64,000 bases of DNA from an uncultured Paraburkholderia sp. Its GTDB lineage: Bacteria; Pseudomonadota; Gammaproteobacteria; Burkholderiales; Burkholderiaceae. Location: positions 186,001 through 250,000 of the forward strand of contig CALNWN010000004.1 in the NCBI GenBank assembly GCA_940746715.1. The letters run 5' to 3'. Below the pieces are notes generated by a model, which saw nothing but the letters and a program-made list of their open reading frames with translations, did no database searches and had not been told where the DNA came from. Of this stretch, positions 11,514 through 20,388 are shown one piece after another; the stretch's first letter is position 1; each line of letters begins with the position of its first letter. Made by a program: the position numbers and the translations under genes.

Positions 11514-12892
11514 TTATGAACGGCGGGCGCGATGTTTCGGTAGCGTATAAGCGATGAGCGCGCCCACCGCCGAGCTGGCGGCAATGTAGAGAAATACAGA
11601 AACATATCCGCTGTCACGGGGAAACAACGCGTCGCCGTTTCCCGCCGACGCGTTGCGAAGTAGCAGGAACACCGCTTGGGCGCCTACCGCAAAGAAACAC
11701 GAGAAGAACACGTAGAGCATGCCCGTCGCCTCACCTGTCTGATGCGCGGGCGTTGCCTCGACAATCTGGTTATAGAGCGCCGTGCTGGCGAACGCCAGGC
11801 CAAACGAGCACAGCGCCGCCCCGGGCACGAATAGCGACAGACTGCCGTGTAGCAACACCATGGAAGCCCATGCGGACCCCAGGATGACCATGCCGGTTAC
11901 GGCAGCGCTGCGCGCTGTGTAGCGGGCCGCTACGCGACCGCTCCACGGGCTGGCGATCAGTGCGACGATGTTGATGCTGAACATCAGCACGCCCGCTGCC
12001 GTTGTGCTCAAGCCGAAGCCGGCCTGCGTGCCGGCCGGTTGCTGAGCGAGCAGCGAGAAGACTTGACCCAGCTGCATGGCACCCGCCGCGAGGAACACCA
12101 TGCAGGCATTGGCAAGTACGATTTCGCGTGTTTTCAGCAGCTGTACATTGATCAGCGGATGCCGCGCCTGATGTTGATGGCGCACCCACAGTGCGAGCAC
12201 GATCGTGCCGCCAACGATTAAAACCCACGGCCGCACATCGCTGATGCCCCAACTGCGGATATGCTGCACCGCGAATAGGATCGCACAAATGGCAGGAGCG
12301 GCGGTGTCCAAGTGCGCACCGCAACCGCAGCCAGCACGCACAGCCCGACTTTGAACCAGAAGCCGCCTTGCCAGGAATAGTGGTCTACGACGGCGCCAGC
12401 GCAAATGTAGACCGGACCGGCCGATACCATCCCCGCTGCATTGATCAGGCCGACGGCAGCCGGCAATCGCGCTGCAGGAACGTTTTCCCGAACCGGGCCG
12501 ATTGAGAGCGGCGTGATGCCGGCTGCGACCGATTGCATCGCGCAGCCGGCGACGAGCATGCCGACGTTGGTCGCGGACGCGGCCACGACTGCACCGGCGG
12601 CTGCGACGGACATCACTACGAGCAAAATGCGCCGGTAGCCGAGGAGATCGCCGAGGCGTCCGCTTACCGCGGCAAAGACCGCCGAAACGAGCCAATAGGC
12701 GGTGACGGTCCAGCTGACGGAGTTCGACGCGGGGAATGCCTTGTAGAGGGTCACCAGCACCGTATAGATAACCGTGATACCAGACGATGCCGCCACTGCC
12801 GCAAGCAGTATCGCCACCGTGAACCCGCGTGGTGGACCGGCTAGCGGTTAGGCTCTGTTTGCCTGCTGTTGGGCGAGTGCTTCCGCTTGCAT
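11514..12892 (-). pseudogene. MFS transporter (EmrB/DHA2-like), nonsense at codon 15 plus frameshift
   Basis: The likely start is ATG at 12892, eight bases after GGAGA, giving MQAEALAQQQANRA and then a TAA at 12848-12850; the frame continues as PLAGPPRGFTVAILLAAVA. Helices follow with DHA2-like SVSWTVTAYWLVSAVFAAVS, GRLGDLLGYRRILLVVMS and a motif-C-like GLINAAGMVSAGPVYICAG. Near 12300 the frame changes after VRTW and a short segment appears missing before ICAILFAVQHIRSWG. The C-terminal half (helices 7-14) is open to the stop at 11514, including the motif QTGEATGMLYVFFSCFFAVG. A truncated product from an internal ATG (12817) would still hit the frameshift. Confidence 0.85.
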
Positions 12893-12925
12893 CGAACGTC
12901 TCCGATGATATGTAATGATCTGGTA

Positions 12926-12939
12926 TTCTGATATTAGAA
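12926..12939. promoter_or_regulatory. Imperfect palindrome TTCTGATATTAGAA in the divergent MFS-amidohydrolase region
   Basis: Six of seven base pairs match. It lies 34 bases upstream of the MFS start and 190 bases upstream of the amidohydrolase start, within an AT-rich stretch (12900-13060) that holds no gene. It may be an operator shared by both genes, but no nearby regulator is an obvious partner. Confidence 0.3.
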
Positions 12940-13127
12940 CATCGTTTTTAAAACTGTTTGTGGATTGGCGCAGAAGGAACTGTCGGCGTATGGAACGCGC
13001 GATGCAATATCAAATCGATATCGCCGCTTTTGAGTTCGATATGAGAGTTTTTCGACCGATGGCCTGCGTCGATACTTCTCACAAGGGCGCACGTTCAGCA
13101 GCGCTCCCAACCATCAGGAGACAGTCA

Positions 13128-14330
13128 ATGCAGACGTATCAAGGGAAGATCTACGACGCCGACACGCACTTCTACGAAGTCGAGGATGCATTCAGCCGCT
13201 ACTTGCCGGAAAAATTCAGGAAGGACTGGTCGTTTTCGAGCCGGGTCACGGCAGACGGCAACCGCTGTATGTATGTCGGCGAACGCAAGGTGGAGATCAG
13301 CGAAGGCTACACGTCGGCCGAAGGGCACGTGCCGCCGCCCGGCAAGCTGCACGAGTGGCTCCGCGCGATGAAGGACGGCAAAGACAACGTCGATATGCGC
13401 GTTCCGCCGACGCCGGACATGTTCAATCGCGATGCGCGCCTGAAGAAGATGGATGAATTCGGTGTCGAGGCTTGCACCATGTACATCGGCGAAATGGTCG
13501 CGTGCATTTCCTACCTCAACGAGCCGGTCGCGGCGAATGCGGTCCTCCATGCATATAACCGCTGGATGCTGGAAGATTGGGGCTTCAGCTACAAGGACCG
13601 CATCTACACCACGCCGGTCGTCACGCTCGACGATCTGGACGCAGCCGTAGCCGTAGCCGAAGCTAAATGGCTCGTGGCGAACGGCGCACGGGTAATCCTG
13701 ATGCCGATGGGACCGTTCAACGGACGCGCTCCCGCCGATCCGTACTTCGATCCGTTCTGGTCGATTCTGAACGAGGCCGGCGTTCGCGTGACGTTCCACG
13801 TGTCGGAAGCGATTTACATGAAGGATCACATGGCCGTGTGGGGCGAACCGGTGCAGCAATCGCGCCAGCGTCAAACGGCCTTCGTGTGGATGCACGGCTA
13901 CGGCGAACGGCCGGTGATTGAAACGATGTCGTCGTTCATTTTCTATAACTTCTTCGAACGATTCCCGCGCGTCAAGCTGTGCAGCGCGGAAAACGGTGCC
14001 GAGTGGGTGCCTTCAATGCTTGTCAAAATGGACAAGTGCCACGGGATGGCAAAGAATGGTTATTGGCCGTGCGGCCAGCTGAAACAACGCCCCAGCCAGA
14101 TCTTCAAGGAGAACGTCTTCGTGGTTGCGTATCCGGAAGACGATATCGCCCAGATCATTGCGCAGACCGGTTCCTCGGACTTCCTGCTGATGGGTTCCGA
14201 CTATCCGCATGCAGAAGGCGTGCCGGAACCGAAGGACTTCGCGTCGGAAGCTTGCGGTACGCTTTCCGAGGAAGACACCCGCAAGATCATGTACGACAAC
14301 GGCCGCCGGTTCATTCCGCTGCACGTATAG
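13128..14330 (+). CDS. Amidohydrolase-2 family metal-dependent hydrolase, intact
   Basis: A 400-residue TIM-barrel amidohydrolase. The start ATG 13128 follows CAGGAGACAGTCA; an upstream in-frame ATG gives a low-complexity extension that the family lacks. The metal-binding N-terminal motif is IYDADTHFYEVEDAF; further signature segments are FHVSEAIYMKD, ENGAEWVPSMLVKMD and LMGSDYPHAEGV, where Asp and His complete the metal site. Related proteins act as decarboxylases or hydrolases on cyclic or aromatic acids (ACMSD-like family), often next to enoyl-CoA hydratase genes as here. It is followed 133 bases later by an enoyl-CoA hydratase in the same direction. Confidence 0.9.
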   Translation: MQTYQGKIYDADTHFYEVEDAFSRYLPEKFRKDWSFSSRVTADGNRCMYVGERKVEISEGYTSAEGHVPPPGKLHEWLRAMKDGKDNVDMRVPPTPDMFNRDARLKKMDEFGVEACTMYIGEMVACISYLNEPVAANAVLHAYNRWMLEDWGFSYKDRIYTTPVVTLDDLDAAVAVAEAKWLVANGARVILMPMGPFNGRAPADPYFDPFWSILNEAGVRVTFHVSEAIYMKDHMAVWGEPVQQSRQRQTAFVWMHGYGERPVIETMSSFIFYNFFERFPRVKLCSAENGAEWVPSMLVKMDKCHGMAKNGYWPCGQLKQRPSQIFKENVFVVAYPEDDIAQIIAQTGSSDFLLMGSDYPHAEGVPEPKDFASEACGTLSEEDTRKIMYDNGRRFIPLHV

Positions 14331-14347
14331 TCGAAGCGGGTGTGACG

Positions 14348-14375
14348 GGCGGGTGAGGCCTGATGCCCACCCGCC
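14348..14375 (+). terminator. Stem-loop after the amidohydrolase gene
   Basis: GGCGGGTG pairs with CACCCGCC across a 12-base loop, 17 bases after the amidohydrolase stop. There is no T-run, so it may only attenuate transcription into the downstream hydratase gene. Confidence 0.4.
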
Positions 14376-14463
14376 GCCGCACATCCGCGCGAACCTAAGA
14401 TGTGGTGACGGAGGCTCGCGGTCCGCCGTCCCGCACGATCTTTTCATTGTGAACAGGTTAGCC

Positions 14464-15258
14464 ATGAATATTTCCGACTATAAGGCGCTATTGCTCACCC
14501 GCGACGGTGGCGTCCTGACCGTGACGCTCAACCGCCCCGATACGTTGAATGCGTTCGACGAGCAGATGGACATCGAGATGTCCCGGCTGTTTATCGATGT
14601 CGCGCAGGACGACGAGACGCGTGTCGTCGTGTTGACCGGTGCTGGGCGTGCCTTCAGCGCGGGCGGCGATATCGAGCATATGCAGCAGGTCATCGACAAC
14701 CCCGCGCTGTTTTTCGAAGGGATGCAGCGCGCGAAGAAAATCGTTTTCTCGATGCTCGACTGCCCGAAGCCGGTGATCGCGAAAATCAACGGGCACGCGA
14801 TCGGGCTCGGCGCGACGATCGCGCTGTTCTCGGATCTGAGCTATGCGGCCAACCACGCAAAGATCGGTGATCCGCACGTCAAGGTCGGATTCGTCGCGGG
14901 AGACGTCGGCGCGGTCATCTGGCCGCAACTGGTTGGCTATGCGAAGGCAAAGGAGTATCTGTTGACTGGAGACCTGGTTACCGCGGAAGAGGCGGCTAGA
15001 CTAAGGCTCATCAATCGAGCGGTGCCGGCAGACGAACTGGATGCCGTCGTCGACGAAATGGCCAGGCGTCTTGCAAACGGAGCGGCACGCGCGATCCAGT
15101 GGACCAAGGCATCGATCAACATCGGGCTGAAGCAACTGGCGCATTCCATTCTCGATGCGTCGATTGCGTATGAAGCGCTGTCCAACCTGACGGAGGACCA
15201 TCAGGAAGCGGTCAATGCGTTTCGCGAAAAGCGTGAACCGGTGTTCAAGGGACGGTAA
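14464..15258 (+). CDS. Enoyl-CoA hydratase/isomerase family protein, intact
   Basis: 264 residues beginning MNISDYKALLLTRDGGVLTV. Crotonase-fold features: VTLNRPDTLNAFDEQM, oxyanion-hole segment AFSAGGDIEHMQ, INGHAIGLGATIALFSD and IGDPHVKVGFVAGDVGAVIW. The first catalytic Glu of true hydratases is replaced by Thr/Ile (GLGATIALF) and the second region reads DPHVKVGFVAGD, so this is a crotonase-family member of unknown chemistry rather than a canonical hydratase. It follows the amidohydrolase and precedes an SDR gene by 60 bases, making a probable three-gene transcript. Confidence 0.88.
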   Translation: MNISDYKALLLTRDGGVLTVTLNRPDTLNAFDEQMDIEMSRLFIDVAQDDETRVVVLTGAGRAFSAGGDIEHMQQVIDNPALFFEGMQRAKKIVFSMLDCPKPVIAKINGHAIGLGATIALFSDLSYAANHAKIGDPHVKVGFVAGDVGAVIWPQLVGYAKAKEYLLTGDLVTAEEAARLRLINRAVPADELDAVVDEMARRLANGAARAIQWTKASINIGLKQLAHSILDASIAYEALSNLTEDHQEAVNAFREKREPVFKGR

Positions 15259-15318
15259 GTTTTCGGGCGTTCCACACGAGCGGAATGGTGGCGGGGCGCC
15301 GCAACGGAGTGATCAGAT

Positions 15319-16013
15319 ATGCAACGGGTCGTAGTGGTGACAGGTGGTTTTGGCTCACTTGGGCGTACGGTGGGCCGAATCTTTTTTGAGAGCGGTTGGA
15401 AGGTCGTGCTGATCGATAAAGCGCTTGCGCCTGAGAACGCGAGCGCGCAGCAGTTGCACGCGTCCTGGCTTCGCGGCGGGGTGGACCTGACGGACCTTGA
15501 TGCGACGCGCTCGGCTCTGTCGGCGGCAGTGGAGCAGCTAGGCAAACTGGATGCAATCGTGAACGTGGCGGGTGGCTTTCGCTGGGAAACGCTGGCGGAC
15601 GGCAACCTCGAGACATGGGATCTGATGTACCAGATGAACGTGCGCACGGCGGCGACGGCATCCAAAGCTGCGCTCGATCATTTTGCCGGTGGCTTAGATG
15701 GCGGGCGCATCGTCAATATCGGAGCAGGCGCCGCAGTGAAGGCGGGCATGGGCATGGGTGCGTACACCGCGTCTAAATCAGGCGTGATGCGTTTGACTGA
15801 GGCGCTTGCCGAAGAGCTCAAGACCGCCGCATTACCGTCAATGCGGTGCTCCCCGGCATCATCGATACACCGCAAAACCGCAAGGACATGCTGGACGCGG
15901 ACTTCTCGCGCTGGGTGCAGCCGGAGGAAATCGCCAACGTGATTCTGTTTCTGGCGTCGAGCGCCGCGTCGGGCGTTACGGGTGCGTTAATTCCGGTAAC
16001 CGGGCGCTTGTAA
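15319..16013 (+). pseudogene. Short-chain dehydrogenase/reductase, frameshifted near the C-terminus
   Basis: Starts MQRVVVVTGGFGSLGRTVGR with the TGGxGxLG nucleotide-binding motif, IVNVAGG in place of NNAG, and catalytic GAYTASKSGVMRL (Tyr-x3-Lys). At about 15822 one base is missing: the frame reads [13 protein letters not shown], whereas the next frame gives [18 protein letters not shown] and then [20 protein letters not shown], the usual SDR ending, to the TAA at 16011. The loss removes the substrate loop and the C-terminal dimer strand. Confidence 0.87.
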
Positions 16014-16074
16014 CGGCGTGCCAGCGCGCAACAGCGGTTGACACCCGCTAGGGCGTCAACTGCAAAAAAGCGCT

Positions 16075-17225
16075 TCAGGTAAGCCGCGCGAGCGAATCGT
16101 TACTGAAGCCGAGAAACGGCTCGCCAAGGCGCGCACGCCGCGCCCAATTCGGATCGTGCAGCAGCGAGCGTCCTACTCCGACAAGATCGAATTCGTTGCG
16201 CGAGAAGCGCTCGAGCAGCGGCGCAAGGTCGGGTTGCGCTGAAGTTTCGGCACCGGCCATCGAATCGTAGTAGCCCTTGTTAATCCCGTACCACCTACCG
16301 CCATCGACAGTTTGCCGGTCACCTTCCTCACCCAGCCAGCGAGATTCATCTCCGAGTCAGGGAACTCGGCGCGGTTGAAATAACGGGTGCTAGCCTCGAA
16401 GATGTCGACTCCGGCGGCAGCCAGCGGTGCGAGGATCTGCTCCAACTCATGCGGATCATTGGCCAGACGGGCGCGAAAATCCTGCTGCTTCCATTGCGAA
16501 AAGCGGAAGGTGATCGGCATCGATTCGCCAATCGCCTCGCGGATCGCGCGAACGACCTCCACGGCGAACCGGCTGCGCGCAGCGAGATTGTTGCCCCAAC
16601 GGTCAGTCCGCCGATTGGTTTCCTCCCACAGGAACGCATCGATCAAATAGCCGTGCCCTCCGTGAATGGTAATGCCGTCGAATCCAGCAGCTTTCGCGTA
16701 CCGCGCGCTCCGAGCGTATGCGGCGATGACGTCCGCGATTTCCGTATCGGTCGTTGAGCGAGTTTCCGGCATGACTCGCTCGATATAGCCCGCGTCGAGC
16801 GATGTCAGGCGTCCTGCCGGTCCCCAAAGCCCGAAAGGACGCAGCGGTTCGGCGGCCGGGAAGGGGCCCGTATTCGCCTCTTTCATCGGTCCCATGTGCC
16901 ACAGTTGCGGAAAGATGATGCCGCCACTCGCATGAACTTCGTCCGTCACGCGTCGCCAGGCACTGACCGATTCGTCGCCGGTCAGCACCGGAATCGAGTT
17001 TTCGCCCAGTCCGGCTTCGCCCAGCGCTGCCGGATGATCGACGCCGACACCTTCAGTAATGATCAGGCCCGTCTCGCCCTCGGCACGGCGCTTGTAGTAC
17101 GCAGCGACATCACTGCCGGGTAGCCCGTTGGGTGAAAAACCGCGCGTCATCGGCGACATGACGATACGGTTGGCAAGCGTGACGCCTCGTACGGTGAGAG
17201 GCGCAAACAGCGATCGCGTATCCAT
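16075..17225 (-). pseudogene. NADH:flavin oxidoreductase (old yellow enzyme family), frameshifted
   Basis: Begins MDTRSLFAPLTVRGVTLANR, followed by IVMSPMTRGFSPNGLP, the FMN-site strand; then LIITEGVGVDHPA, IIFPQLWHMG and ITIHGGHGYLIDAFLWEETN with NRRTDRWG, all OYE landmarks. Near 16275 the frame slips after LSMAVGG; the other frame carries the phosphate-binding end FDLVGVGRSLLHDPNWARRA and stops at 16075. The lost frame contains FMN-phosphate contacts, so the product is probably inactive. The family reduces activated C=C bonds of enones. A palindromic operator candidate touches its start. Confidence 0.88.
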
Positions 17226-17256
17226 ATTCGTTCATATAATTGACTTATGTGCGAAT
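17226..17256. promoter_or_regulatory. Inverted repeat immediately upstream of the OYE gene
   Basis: ATTCGTTCATA and TATGTGCGAAT form 11-base arms matching at 9 positions with a 9-base spacer, abutting the OYE start codon. This is the place where OYE genes are typically repressed by a linked TetR regulator, and such a gene follows at 17334-18035. Confidence 0.5.
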
Positions 17257-17333
17257 AATGATACGCGATGCGCTGGCGATAAAAAAGCACTTTGGCGCGG
17301 CGTTGCACGCCGCATTGCTCGCCGATACGGCCA

Positions 17334-18035
17334 TCACCGGCCTCGAACCTTATCGTGCGATCCCCGATATTTCCAGGCCGTCAAAATGACCCGATGAATT
17401 CGCTCCGCCCGGCGTCTGCGTTCTGCTCGCGTAACTTGTATCGCGAGGTGGACTTCCGGCGCGCCGGTGATGAGAGTCAGCAGATCGCGCGCGGCGTTGG
17501 CGGGATCGTCCACGTCGATGATGCCGCCGCCCGCCGCCGATTCGAGCGCGCTGCTGAGCGGCTCCAGCATTGCAATCGTGGCTTGCATGAACTGTTTCGC
17601 GATGTCCGGAAAGCGGATCGCTTCTGAGATCACCAGCCGGGACGTGTGCATGCTTTCCGGTATCGCTATGTGCTCGACAAGTGCGTCGATCAGGGCTGCC
17701 AGATTCGTCGAAAAATTGCGGTCCGGCTCGAGATGCTGGGAAATCTTACCGCGCAAGTCGGACATCCCGCGCCAGACGATAGCGCGAAACAACTCCTCCT
17801 TCGTTCCGAATTGGCGATAAACGGTCGTTTTACTGACGCCCGCCAGCGAGGCGATTTCTTCGACTCTGGCAGCGCCGAAACCTTCTCGCATAAAAACGGA
17901 TTTGGCGGCATCGAGGAGACGTTCGCGCAGTTGCAGCGCATCGTCGTGGGTGGGTCGGCCGGCCGTGCGTTGTTTGCCCGCCGCAGCGAGCCGCGAAGCT
18001 CCTTCAAGAGCCTGAACTGCCATAGGTTTGGACAT
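17334..18035 (-). CDS. TetR family transcriptional regulator, intact
   Basis: 233 residues. The N-terminal 30 residues are a low-complexity extension. The helix-turn-helix lies at about residues 38-85: LRERLLDAAKSVFMREGFGA, RVEEIASLAGVSKTTVYRQF, GTKEELFRAIV. The ligand-binding part resembles AcrR C-terminal type domains (RLVISEAIRFPDIAKQFMQA). It is encoded on the same strand and upstream of the OYE gene, 108 bases away, and probably represses it through the inverted repeat at 17226-17256. Confidence 0.9.
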   Translation of the reverse strand: MSKPMAVQALEGASRLAAAGKQRTAGRPTHDDALQLRERLLDAAKSVFMREGFGAARVEEIASLAGVSKTTVYRQFGTKEELFRAIVWRGMSDLRGKISQHLEPDRNFSTNLAALIDALVEHIAIPESMHTSRLVISEAIRFPDIAKQFMQATIAMLEPLSSALESAAGGGIIDVDDPANAARDLLTLITGAPEVHLAIQVTRAERRRRAERIHRVILTAWKYRGSHDKVRGR

Positions 18036-18088
18036 CGGTGAGGGCTGGGTGACGAATACACGGCGCCAGTATACTCACGTGCCCCAGA

Positions 18089-18108
18089 GGGCGCCAGTCA
18101 AGGCGCCC
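18089..18108 (-). terminator. GC-rich hairpin after the luxE-like gene
   Basis: GGGCGCC and GGCGCCC form perfect 7-base arms around AGTCAA, 30 bases beyond the stop of the minus-strand luxE-like gene and before the next minus-strand gene. There is no U-tract, so it is a candidate end of the operon rather than a proven terminator. Confidence 0.45.
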
Positions 18109-18137
18109 CCGGGGTTCCGGACGCGTGGGGCAGAGGC

Positions 18138-19502
18138 TCAAACGTTGATCATCCCGCGTACATACGACTCCATCGTGCCTGCGCACGAAAGTTTGTCTTC
18201 GCCTTCCTCAAGATCCGCATAACGGCCAATCTGCCGGACGAGCGGTCCCTGGAGCCCGTCGGTGTTACCCGCCGACGAGAAGTCGAGCGTGATCTTATCG
18301 CCGGTGATGAAGCCGCCCCAGTATCCTTCCGCCAGCAAGTCGAAAAACGCGAACCGCCCTTCGACCACACCGTGGCCATCGACGGGATTCAGCAGTTGCT
18401 CACCTGCCTTGTCGAGAACGAACGGAACGATCCACGGGCAGATCGCGTACCCTTGTGCAACCTCCGACCATGGGCCGGTTCCAATCATCTCGGTCATCCC
18501 ATAGCTATTCTGCACGTTCTCCGCGCGAATACCGTAGAAGCGGATGATCTGTTCCCGGTAGTCGGCGGGCGCCGCGGTGCCTTTCAAGCCGCCTCCGGTC
18601 GTGATCACGGTGTCGGGGTGGCAGATTCCATCCGCGATGCCGCGTTGGCGGGCGCGCTCCACTAGGGTCCAGTGCAGCGACCAGTTGCCTTGCACGAGCA
18701 CCGGAACGTCCCGGCGGGCCAGCAGTTGATCGAGAAACCGGTCGATCATAGCGCCGGTGTGGCGCTGGCGCGCCACCGCCTGCTCCTGAAATGCCGCGAC
18801 CTCGCTTGGCTTGGCGGAGCCATCGGCCATCGCGCGGCGCATCCGGCCCATCGAGATCGTTGCGGACGCCAGCACCGGTTCGTCGAACATCAAGGTGGTT
18901 TCCGCGCCCAAGCGCTTGGCCGCATTCAGTACCGGCTCGATGTGCCGATGCGCGCCTCCCGGCGGCATCATCAGGAATACCGGGCGTTTGCCGAAATCTC
19001 TGCGAATCAACGCGTTGCCGTACACACCCAGCTTCACGCAGGACTCCGTGACATTGTCGAGATCGGCTCGCGTCTGGCTGACAAAGCTGCACTTGCCCGA
19101 CGTGCCGCTGGAGCTGAACACATGATGACCCGCCGCGCGCAGGCGGTCCATCCATGCGTCGACGTTCTGCACGCCGTTGACATCCACTTCGCCAACGGGT
19201 TTGCTCGACAGCGTTTGCAGCCAGACCGACAGATGCTTCCAGCGGCCGTTGCCGATGAACTGCTCAGGGTAGCTTTTGTAGATCTGATGCGCGAACAGCA
19301 AGGGCACCATGTCCGCGTGACGGTTGACGTCGTCTACACCAACATCGTCCGCTCTGCGGCGCAGCAACCTGATCTGCTCACGACGCTCGGCGAAGCGCTC
19401 TTTCATGGCGGCGAGCTGCAGCTCGCGGAGGTTCGCGGGGTGTTTGCGGAACGGGTCGGCGTCACCATGGAGCATTGCATAGAACGGATCCAGAGCGGAC
19501 AT
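18138..19502 (-). CDS. LuxE-like acyl-protein synthetase (copy 1), intact
   Basis: 454 residues starting MSALDPFYAMLHGDADPF after a good GAGGAGA site. LuxE proteins activate a carboxylic acid with ATP and carry the acyl group on a cysteine for hand-over to the LuxC reductase. Family features are the ATP-loop HVFSSSGTSGKCSF, DTVITTGGGLKG, the adenylation motif NSYGMTEMIGTG, GYWGGFITGDKITLDF, and a near-C-terminal cysteine in DKLSCAGTMESYVRG. That C-A-G-T motif is shared by all three copies in this window and is placed like the acylated Cys of luminous LuxE. It is about 80 residues longer than luminous-bacteria LuxE. It is the last gene of the marR-luxC-luxE-SDR-luxE set, 32 bases after the SDR. 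Confidence 0.85.
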   Translation of the reverse strand: MSALDPFYAMLHGDADPFRKHPANLRELQLAAMKERFAERREQIRLLRRRADDVGVDDVNRHADMVPLLFAHQIYKSYPEQFIGNGRWKHLSVWLQTLSSKPVGEVDVNGVQNVDAWMDRLRAAGHHVFSSSGTSGKCSFVSQTRADLDNVTESCVKLGVYGNALIRRDFGKRPVFLMMPPGGAHRHIEPVLNAAKRLGAETTLMFDEPVLASATISMGRMRRAMADGSAKPSEVAAFQEQAVARQRHTGAMIDRFLDQLLARRDVPVLVQGNWSLHWTLVERARQRGIADGICHPDTVITTGGGLKGTAAPADYREQIIRFYGIRAENVQNSYGMTEMIGTGPWSEVAQGYAICPWIVPFVLDKAGEQLLNPVDGHGVVEGRFAFFDLLAEGYWGGFITGDKITLDFSSAGNTDGLQGPLVRQIGRYADLEEGEDKLSCAGTMESYVRGMINV

Positions 19503-19534
19503 GCGGTCTCCTCTGCAACGAATCGCTGCGACTT

Positions 19535-20386
19535 TTACTGATCGAAGTTGGTGGAACTCGAAACTTCAAGCCATGTTTCGAGGTTGTGCTGTACCGACGC
19601 CAGCTTTTTGCGGACGACGTCGACGGCATCGGGCCCGAGCGGCAGGCGCAGCGGCGGCGTGTCCGCGCTCACCGCCCGCACGATGGCCGCGGCAGCCTTC
19701 GCCGGATCACCGGTCTGAGTGCCATGGTAGCTGCTCATATACCGGCGCATCTTGCCAACCGTGTCAGCGTAGACGGGCTGTTCGTTCTCGCTCCACTTCA
19801 GCGATACGCCAGCGAAGTTGGTACGAAAGCCGCCCGGTTCGACCACGGTCACGCGAATGCCAAACGGCGCCAGTTCCTGAGCCAGCGACTCCGAAAGCCC
19901 TTCTATTGCATGTTTCGACGCGCAATAGAAGCTGCAGCCCGCGATGCCGATCACGCCGGCGACCGACGAGAAGTTCACAATATGGCTGCGCTTACGCTCG
20001 CGAAAATGCGGCAACACCGCGCGAATCACATTGGCCGTGCCAAACACGTTGGTATCGAATAGTTGACGCGCCTCAGCGTCGGCAACTTCTTCGAGCGCGC
20101 CGAACAGGCCATAGCCCGCATTGTTGACCAGTACATCGATGGCGCCGGCGCGCTGCAGTGCCTGCTCGACGGCGTGTGGGATCGCTGCCGCGTCGGTGAC
20201 ATCCAGAAGCAGGCAGTGTGCGCGGCCCGGCGCGAGATTTTCAAACGGGGCGATTTGCGCGTCGTTGCGCACGGTGCCGATCACCTTATCGCCGCGAGCG
20301 AGAACCGCTTCGGCAAGGGAGCGGCCGAAGCCGGACGAAACACCGGTGATAAACCACACGGCTGGAGTTGTCGTTTGTTCAGTCAT
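19535..20386 (-). CDS. Short-chain dehydrogenase/reductase in the LuxC/LuxE operon, intact
   Basis: 283 residues, MTEQTTTPAVWFITGVSSGF then GRSLAEAVLARGDKVIG. Motifs: TGVSSGFG, VLLVNNAGYG-type VLVNNAGYGLFGALEE, catalytic VNFSSVAGV and YCASKHAIEGLSES. This is the retinol-dehydrogenase-like classical SDR group. The start lies two bases after the stop of the second luxE-like gene and its stop 32 bases before the first, so it is embedded between acid-reductase genes. An obvious role is interconversion of the aldehyde product with the alcohol or of a ring alcohol and ketone, but substrate cannot be read from sequence. Confidence 0.9.
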   Translation of the reverse strand: MTEQTTTPAVWFITGVSSGFGRSLAEAVLARGDKVIGTVRNDAQIAPFENLAPGRAHCLLLDVTDAAAIPHAVEQALQRAGAIDVLVNNAGYGLFGALEEVADAEARQLFDTNVFGTANVIRAVLPHFRERKRSHIVNFSSVAGVIGIAGCSFYCASKHAIEGLSESLAQELAPFGIRVTVVEPGGFRTNFAGVSLKWSENEQPVYADTVGKMRRYMSSYHGTQTGDPAKAAAAIVRAVSADTPPLRLPLGPDAVDVVRKKLASVQHNLETWLEVSSSTNFDQ

Positions 20387-20388
20387 GG

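Noticed and set aside
10637..11617. A 326-codon open frame opposite iclR
   Set aside because: Antisense of a gene with an unmistakable IclR fold; composition is His/Arg-rich and no family is recognisable.
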